A DNA stretch of 64,000 bases from Magnolia sinica (Eukaryota > Streptophyta > Magnoliopsida > Magnoliales > Magnoliaceae): NCBI RefSeq assembly GCF_029962835.1, contig NC_080577.1:30362501-30426500 (forward strand), written 5' to 3'. A program made the position numbers and the translations under genes. Position 1 is the stretch's first letter. Each line of letters starts with the position of its first letter. The notes under the pieces were generated by a model. The model was not told the origin of the DNA and did no database searches. It was given only the letters and a program-made list of their open reading frames with translations. This document shows, piece after piece, positions 24,301 to 33,300 of this stretch.

Positions 24301-27300
24301 ACTGTGCATTGTTTTCAAATCGTGTGGTCCACCTGAATTATGGATGGGGCTAATCTTTGATCCGTAGGACTAACATAGAGTAATGCACCTGGTTGTTGTT
24401 GGGTTTGAGTCCTTACCTCAGTGGTAGACTCTAGGGAGTTTCAACACGAGGTCTTGGGTTTGATACCCATATATAGGTGGTGAAATCCCACTACGGTGTG
24501 CGTTCACAAGGCTCACTCGAGCCGCCCTTAAAGAGATGCATTATTAAAATCCTTTTGAAAAAGGTACCCAAATGTAAATTATATATTAATTAGTTAGTTT
24601 TTTTAATTGTAAAATGCCCTTTTTAAAATTGTGTTTTCATAGTCTCCCTCTTTCTATCTCTTTATATGTGTGTGTGTGTGTGTGTGTTTGTGCGCACTCT
24701 ATCTTGAAAAATAAGAAAATGTCACTCTCTCCTTTTATTTCCAAGTTCCCAACCCAGCGCTGATTAGGTCGATTTTGCATGCAGATATTCATAAACGTTC
24801 CCTTTCGATGCTATGCATACCATGCATTGTTCTCTCGCTTCTTAACACAGAGAGCTAAAAGCAAATGTATTTTTGCCCGGCCATCCAGAGTCCAAGAGAC
24901 CCTTCTCAAGTAAGAAAATTCTCAAGTATTAATTATCAAGTGTCATGTGTGCAGGACATCCAAGCCATGCAAAAGGTGGGTCCCACCGTGAAGACGATCT
25001 ACATGTGTGCCCTACCTGATGATTCTTCTCAGTGTAACCCACTTTTTGCTCATCTCAGGTGTTCATTGCATAGGGACTTCACATGCAATGGCCTGGAGTT
25101 GATCATTCTTCTATTCCTAATTATCTTCTGATTTCCTGAAAATATTTGCTTAAAACATAGGTATGTGGCGGCGGAAAATGTTCCAACTAAATATGGTGGC
25201 CTTAAAAGAGAGAATGACGAAGAATTTTCGGCAGAGAATGGAGACGTTTTGGAGAAGGCCATCAGAAGTGGAGGGACGGAAACCATTGAATTTCTGATTA
25301 TTGAGGTATTGTTAACAATTTCCTTTAGAGGACTGATCAAATGTAGTGCATGTACACCGGACCATTGGCTTTACCCAAATCATAGTTTAAAAAGTACGAA
25401 GATTTGCCATGACTCAAAACCTAGTTGAGTCTAGTTGATTCGACTTAAAAACTCGCACAAGTTTCTCAAAAAACCGTATGAGTTTTTTATTTTAAGTATT
25501 ATTTAACATTTTAAAAAACATAAATAATGTCAAGTTGTGCCAGTTCTAGTCAAGTTTTATCGACTTCTGTCAAGCTTTACGGAGTTTCTCCGGTCGAGTC
25601 GAGTTTTCTTGAGTTATGACCAGGTCTAGTTTTACTGAAGTTTATATAGGTGAAATCTAGTTGGGTCGAGTCGAGTATCCAGGGTCTAGACATCCAATAT
25701 AGGGTGGTCCCTGCAGTGATATTCCTTAAGCTAAAAAAATGGGGCCATTCTATTCATCTGATGGCCCACACATGGACAGAAATGGAAGGCCATATTGAAC
25801 TTGAGTGTGTCGCTTACCTGATTATACCAGATGGGACTCATGGACTAGTGGCGCAGTCTGATGAGAATTCCACACCCATATTTAGGTTTGCATATACATC
25901 ACCCATGTGTTTGGCGCTTGAAGATGGAAATTAGCATGCCCCAAAAAGATGGAACGGAATCCTCTGCAACATATGTTTTCCGCGTAACACTCCAGCTCTC
26001 TGTGGATCAACCATGTTGTCTTTGTGAAATCCACTTCTTTCATCAGGTGTACTCTCTTGGATGCTAACTCAGGTAGACTGCACTATTGGGGAATAAATAA
26101 TGGGGTTGACCATAGGTTTGTGTCTGGGGCCACCTACGTGTGCATCTTTCATCAGGACCGATCATCTCACGCCTGGTTCACCAAGATGAAGGGAAGATAC
26201 AATCATCCTGATCCAAACCTATCATAAGGCTTGAGATTAGAGGTTCTAGGCTGACGCAGGGGAGGATGTGAGGTCGAGCATCGTCTTCCTCAAGGGGATA
26301 ACTGTTCTGAATCCACGGAACTTCTCTGGACTCCTCACAGAGACTTCTCGAATCCATGAGGAAAGAAAGCAGAAAATAAAAATAAATTCTAATAAATTCG
26401 AAATTGATTGATGAATAATTAAAAATGAGTTCACAACCCTTTAAATAAGGGTACCAAGCAATGGGAAAGAAATTAGAATCAAACTACAACTCAAACTCCT
26501 AGAATCCGCGACTTACTATAAATAGTAAACTTATTATTTATAGACGGTCGTGATGTCTACTAGTGCGCAAGGTTTTCGGCCAAAAATAGTAAGTGTCCTA
26601 TTTGGCTTCACCAAACCGTTCTCCTAATTATTCTAAGCTCTTTTCACGTTGGGCGCAACTCCTAAAGCCCGACGGATGAAGAGTTATAATCAAACTAAAA
26701 CTTACTATTTATAGTAAAAACGAAATTAAAACAGGGAAACGACCATCGATCAAGGGGTTTTTCGTAATTCCGGGCTGCGCAACCCGGCATAACCGGGTTG
26801 GTTAGCTAAAGTAGCTCGTTCTACCCCAAAATCATATATTTTACATTAAATAACTCATTCCGGATTGCAAGATACGCCTGATATAAGGTCCGATGGTCCG
26901 GATCACTTCTGTCGTCGACCGGGCCTTTTCTGATCCATCTTGGCCAAGAAACTGTCCGCGACCCGCTCTACATCAGTCCTCTCCACTTCAAAAGAACTCG
27001 TCCTCGAGTTCTTATCCTGCGCTGGTTCATAATACTCGGTCAGGTCCGCGACGTTGAAAGTCTGTGAGATTGCCATGTCATCTGGAAGATCAACAACATA
27101 AGCGTTGTCATTGATCTTTCGGATGATTGGTACCGGTCCAATCCTTTTATTCTTCAACTTGTTGTACGTTCCGGTCGGAAATCGTTCTTTGCGCAGATAG
27201 ACCATTACTTGGTCGCCCACCTCGAACAATTTTTGTCACCGATGCTTGTCCGCTTGCTCCTTGTATTTTTCGTTCGAGGCATGTAGCTTGGTTTGTACCT

Positions 27301-30300
27301 CTGCATGAATGCCCATGATCTTGTCAGCCATATGTTCCGCTACAATGCTCATGTATGGGAGCTTGGGCAGAGGGACCAAGTTTAGTGTGTGGCGAGGTAC
27401 TCGTCCATAGATAACCTGGAACGAAAATTTTCCTGTCGAGCGGTTCACCATGTTATTGAATGCAAACTCCGCTTGAGACAAGGCCAAATCCTACTGCTTC
27501 AATTTTTCTCATGAAATACATCGAAGGAGGTTTCCCAACGTGCGATTCACAACCTCAGTTTGACCGTCAGTCTGTAGGTAGTAGGCGCTGCTAAACTGAA
27601 GTCGTGTATCAAATCGAGTCCACAAAGTTCGCCAAAAGTGGCTTATAAACTTTGTGTCACGGTCAGAAGTAATAGTCTTGGGAACCCCGTGTAGCTGCAC
27701 AATTTCTCTAAAGAATAGATTCGCCATGTGTGTTGCATCGAGAGTCTTCTTGTATGGAATAAAGTGCGCCATCTTGGAGAAACGATTTACTACCACGAAC
27801 ACCGAATCCATGCTGTGTTGTGTTCTTGGGAGACCAAGCACGAAGTCCATAAATAAATCCTCCCAAGGGCCGTCAAGCACGGGTAACGGAGTTTAAAGGC
27901 CCGTATTATGAGATTGCCCCTTAGAGGTCTGACAAATATAATAACGTTGGACTGCCTTTCCCACATCACGTACCAATTGCGGCCAGTAATATCGTTCTTC
28001 CACAAGAGCTCGCGTCTTGTCTCGCCCAAGGTGTCCACTGAGGCCACCTCCATGTAGCTCTTGGATTATCTGTTCCCTTAGCGAACTGTTTGGGATCCAC
28101 AGTCGATTTCCCTTGAAAAGGAACCCATTTTGTATATGTAAGTCACCGGGGTGTCTTGGCATCTAACCCATGCGTCCTTGAAGTCGTCGTCATTGGCATA
28201 TATGTCTTTGAGGCGCTCGAACCCGACAACCTCATTACTCATAGTGACTAACAAAGTTGCACGGCGACTCAGTGCATCAGCTACTTTGTTCTGTTGCCCT
28301 GACTTATGTTTTAGTACGAACGTGAATTCCTGCAAAAATGAGATCCATCTAGCATGCACACGGTTAATGTTAGCTTGACTATTAATGAATTTGAGAGCTT
28401 GATGGTCCGTGTAAAGTATGAATTCCCTTTAAATCAAATAATGTCGCCAGTGCCGCAGTGCCTAGACCACCGCGTATAACTCGATCTCATATGTAGACCA
28501 CTTCTTATGTGCATTGCTAAGTTTCTCGCTGTAGAAGGCTACCGGCCTACCTTCTTGAGACAAAACTTCTCCAATTCCGACATATGAGGCATTACATTCG
28601 ACTTCAAAAAGTTTGTCGAAGTTGGTAAGTATAAGAACCGGGGTCGTGGATAATCTGCACTTGATTTCGACAAATCTTCTGTCGGCTTCGTCAGTCCATT
28701 GAAACTGCCCTTTCTTCATGCAATCTGTGATTGGTGACACAATGGTACTGAAATTTTTCACGAACCGACGATAGAATGTTGCCAGTCCATAAAAACTTCG
28801 CACTTCGTGAATATTTGTAGGAACCGGCCATTCTCTGATTGATTTCACCTTTTCCCCATCCACCCGAATGCCCGTGGATGTGACGACAAAACCCAGGAAC
28901 AATAGGCTATCAGTCATGAAGCTGCACTTTTTTAAATTGAGGTACAACTTATTTTTAGTGAGCACTTGAAGGACCTTCTTGAGGTGTTCCATATGGGTGG
29001 TTTCGTCTTGACTGTATATCAAAATATCATCGAAGTAAACCATAACGAACCGCCCAATGAAATGTTTCAAAACTTGGTTCATCAATCTCATAAATGTGCT
29101 AGGCGCATTCGAAAGACCGAAGGGCATGACCATCCATTCGTATAATTCTTCCTTGGTCTTAAAGGCCATTTTTCACTCATCACCAGACCGTATTCGAATC
29201 TGATGGTAGCCGCTCCTTAGGTCCAATTTAGAGAATATTTTTGCACCCTCTAGCATGTCCAGCATATCATCCAATCGTGGTATAGGAAACCTGTATTTTA
29301 TGGTGATTTTGTTGATGGCTCGGCTGTCGACATACATGCGCCAACTCCCATCTTTCTTTGGAGTTAATAGAGCTGGTACAGTACATGGACTCATGCTCTC
29401 TCGAATAAGACCCTTACGGATCAACTCCTCTACTTGTCCCTGCAGAATCTCGCACTCATTCGGCCTCATTCGATAATGGGGATGATTAGGTAAACTGGAC
29501 GCAGGGACAAAGTCGATATGGTGTTGGATATCCCGCATAGGAGGTAACCTATCGGGAAGGTCATCAGGCCAGATTTCTTTAAATTCATGTAGTAAGGGCC
29601 TTAGTCTTTCAGGGATGTTGATAGGCTCGAGTTCTTCCCCTTTTACAATTAATGCATAAGTTTGTCCTGTTTTCTTTGATTCTTCCGCGAAGTCCTGTAT
29701 GGTTAAGAGAAAACAGCCCTCCACTTTAGAAGTTTCAGGTGGTCACTCTGGATCCATAGGGGCTAATATGGTCTTCCGGCCGTCCTTGACGAAGATATAT
29801 ATATTATCTCGTCCTTTATGAGTGGCGTCACGGTCAGATTGCCAGGGCCTACCGAGTAGTATGTGACATGCTTCCATGTCAACCACATCGCATACTACTT
29901 CATCCTTATAATATTTGCCAATTGAAAAGGATATGGTGCACCGTTCAGTTACCTTTGTTTCACTGACCTTCTTGATCCAACTGATTATATATAGAGAAGG
30001 ATAACGCTCCGTTTTCAATTGTAATTTTTCCACCATAACCTTGGAGACGATGTTCTCGCTGCTCCTGCTGTCAATGATCACGTCACAAACCTTTCGATTC
30101 ACCGTATACCTAGTACGGAAGATGTTATGCCGCTGTGGATGTACTTCTTTTCTTGGCGCATATAATAGTCGCCTCACGACGAGCGACTCGCCGTGATCTT
30201 GCTGAATCCAACCTGAATCATCTGCCTCGTCCTCGGTGGTATGCTCATGTTCTTCAATATCTGGATCTTCATAAGTGTTATCAGCAGTACCATCATTGAT

Positions 30301-33300
30301 GGCGAGGTTTGCTACTTTTCGCTGGGGACAAGTATTTGATAGGTGGCCCAGTTGGCCACAACGATAGCAGTTATCAAACGTAGGGGTTAGAAGAGAGAGA
30401 GATGGGACTTGGCCGAGCATAGGGGTTCGGGATTCTACTTGGACTAGCAGCAGTCGATACGCCCCTTTGGGGTCTAGCTTGCCCGCTTCCCTGATCTCGG
30501 TTCTCAAACGTAGGAGGTTGAGTGCGTGCTCCTACGGGCTCCTTCCCCTTAGACTGTGCAGTTCCCTGGGGCAGACCTGCCATAGGGATCCTTTCAGTAG
30601 GATAGGTCCGTGTGTTAGGATGTTCAAGTTGCGCTTCTGCCCGAGTAGCCAACTTAATCGCATCATTCATCGTCCAAACGGACTGCATCTGGACCCGATC
30701 CTGGATAGCCATACGCAATCCACCGTTGAATCGGGCGATTTGCTGCGATTCAGTCTCAACTAAATCGTTACGCGCCGCCAGGAGGTAAAATTCTTCTGCG
30801 TATTCTCTCACCGACCGACTACCCTGTCGACAATTTTGGTATTGTTGGAATAATACCTGATCGTAATCACTAGGGAGGAATCAGGCACGTGGTAGCTGCT
30901 TCATCCGCTGCCAGGTGCGGATTGGTGCTTTCGTCTGCCTAGTTCGCGCGAGTTGTAGTTGTTCCCACCAAGCTGAATCTCCTCCTTTCAACTTGTAGGC
31001 CACAAGCTTGACCTGCTTTGCTTCAGGGATGTCCATATAGTTGAAAAATCGTTCAACTTCAGAAAGCCAATCGAGAAAATCCTCAATGTGTAGTTGGCCA
31101 TTGAAGCTGAGAATATCAACCCTCATCTTGAATTCTCAATCCGTTCGATCTACTCGATCGCCGCCATGTCTGGGGTGTTGGAAGATTATGTCGTCAATTT
31201 CCTTAGGAATGACCCTTGGATGTACTGCCGGTACTATCCTGCGATCAAAGCGATTAATTGGGGGTGGAGGATTGCCACCAGGAACACGGAGTTGCCTTCG
31301 GTTTTTCGTCAAGAGATCCGCTATGCGGTCGATGGAAGCCTGCAGCCTTTGCATGGCTTGCTGATTTTCTCGTTGCACTACTTCGAAAGCTGCTGCCATT
31401 AAAGGTAAATTCCCTGGAGCACCGCCCATGGGATTGTTGCCCGACCCGTCGTTAGAAGTCATCAATCCGAGGAGAAACCTCGCTTTGATACCAAACTGAC
31501 GCTGGGGAGGACGTGAGGTCGAGCACCGTTTTCCTCAAGAGGATAACTATTCTGAATCCACGGAACTTCTCTAAACTCCTCACAGAGACTTCTCGAATCC
31601 ACGAGGAAAGAAATCAGAAAATAAAAATAAATTCTAATAAATTCAAAATTGATTGATGAATAATTAAAAATGAGTTCACAACCCTTTAAATAAGGGTACC
31701 AAGCAATGGGAAAGAAATTAGAATCAAACTACAACTCAAACTCCTAGAATCCGCGACTTACTATAAATAGTAAACTTACTATTTATAGACGGTCGTGATG
31801 TCTACTAGTGCGCAAGGTTTTCGGCCAAAAATAGTAAGTGTCCTATTTGGCTTCACCAAACCGTTCTCCTAATTATTCTAAGCTCTTTTCACGTTGGGCG
31901 CAACTCCTAAAGCCCGACGGATGAAGAGTTATAATCAAACTAAAACTTACTATTTATAGTAAAAACGAAATTAAAACAGGGAAACGACCATCGATCAAGG
32001 GGTTTTTCGCAATTCCGGGCTGCGCAACCCAGCATAACCGGGTTGGTTGGCTAAAGTAGCTCATTCTACCCCAAAATCATATATTTTACGTCAGATAACT
32101 CATTCCGGATTGCAAGATACGCCCGATCTAAGGTCCGATGGTCCGGATCACTTCTGTCGTCGACCGGGCCTTTTCTGATCCATCTTGGCCATGTAACTGT
32201 CCGCGACCCGCTCTACATCATAGGCCGGGTGCACTTTAGGTTATTATTATTATTATTCTTTTTTAAAAAATAGGAGGTTATCTCTTGTATGAACATATGG
32301 TGAAAAATAAAGGTTGTTATCTGATGGACGAAGTGGGATTCACATATAGAATATGGTGGGCCCCATAGCGAATATGGTCCTTTATGCACTGCGTGATGCC
32401 AGTGCTTTTTTTTTTTTTTTTTTGGAACTATGTTTTCATTTCATAAAGGGGCTTTACAAAACTGAATATACATCCAGGTTCGACAGGAAGAAAAAACCTG
32501 ACCGGAACCTATCATAAGGCTGAAAAACTGAAAAGAACTCCTCAGAGAAGGTGAGAGGAACCTGACAAAGGGGCTAGCTCCTGAGAGACTCATTTTCCGT
32601 AATGCCGGTGTTGCTAACAGGGTAGCAGATGGCGTGGCGTGTTTAGGTAGCGTCAATCAGTCGGATAGTATTTTTGGCCATGTTTCAGAGCTTCCTCTCC
32701 AGCCTAGAGGGAACTTCGTTTTAGACTGAACAGGCCTGGGAGTTATCAGAAACACTCCTATGGATGGCTCCTCGATGGTCTTAGGATAAGATAGGCAGTC
32801 TCCTCCTCTCCTTTTCGTTGGTGAGGTCCTGTCCGAATTGTATTTCCTGTAAAGTTGCTTCTCCAGATTTTCCTGTAAAATTGCTTCATCTGAAATATAT
32901 CTATAATCTTCCAAAAAAAGAAAAAGAAAAAAAGACGATTTCAGTCATCGAAAGATATGCTACGAATTTGATGTACGCAATTATGCATGTTGGAAACGGA
33001 AGTAGATTAGGTGTTTCCCAGGTCACATCAAACTCAGTGAGATCCCGATGTGGTGACATTTCATGGGCCTGTAGACTCATCATAGAAGGGTCGAATACGT
33101 ACTCGACTAGACAATCTTTTGAAAGTACTTGAACCCTCTTTTTCAAGCGGCCAATGAAATGTCACCGCATCGGGACTTCACCAAGTTCAGTGTTACCCAA
33201 GAAACATCTAATCCACTCTCGTTTGACACATGCCAATGTGCTCAATCAAATAATAACCTATTTCAACTTATTTCCTACTGTTTGGTAAAGTTGTATTTCA

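Larger units (their letters stand above)
26247..32225 (-). mobile_element. full-length Ty3/gypsy (CRM-like) retrotransposon A inside patellin intron 3, with TSD
   Basis: LTRs of 724 bp (26252-26975 and 31497-32220) bound a 5.97-kb minus-strand element. The 5-bp duplication TAGGC is present on both sides (26247-26251 and 32221-32225). The order is PBS, gag, zinc knuckle, protease, RT, RNase H, integrase, as in Ty3/gypsy. The integrase C-terminus runs into the 3' LTR and has the 'FNVADL..YY' ending seen in CRM-type chromoviruses that lack a standard chromodomain. The CRM placement is inference. Domains are interrupted by a few stops and shifts, so this copy is defective. The LTRs differ at about 23 sites by eye (~3%), mostly transitions. 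Confidence 0.95.
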
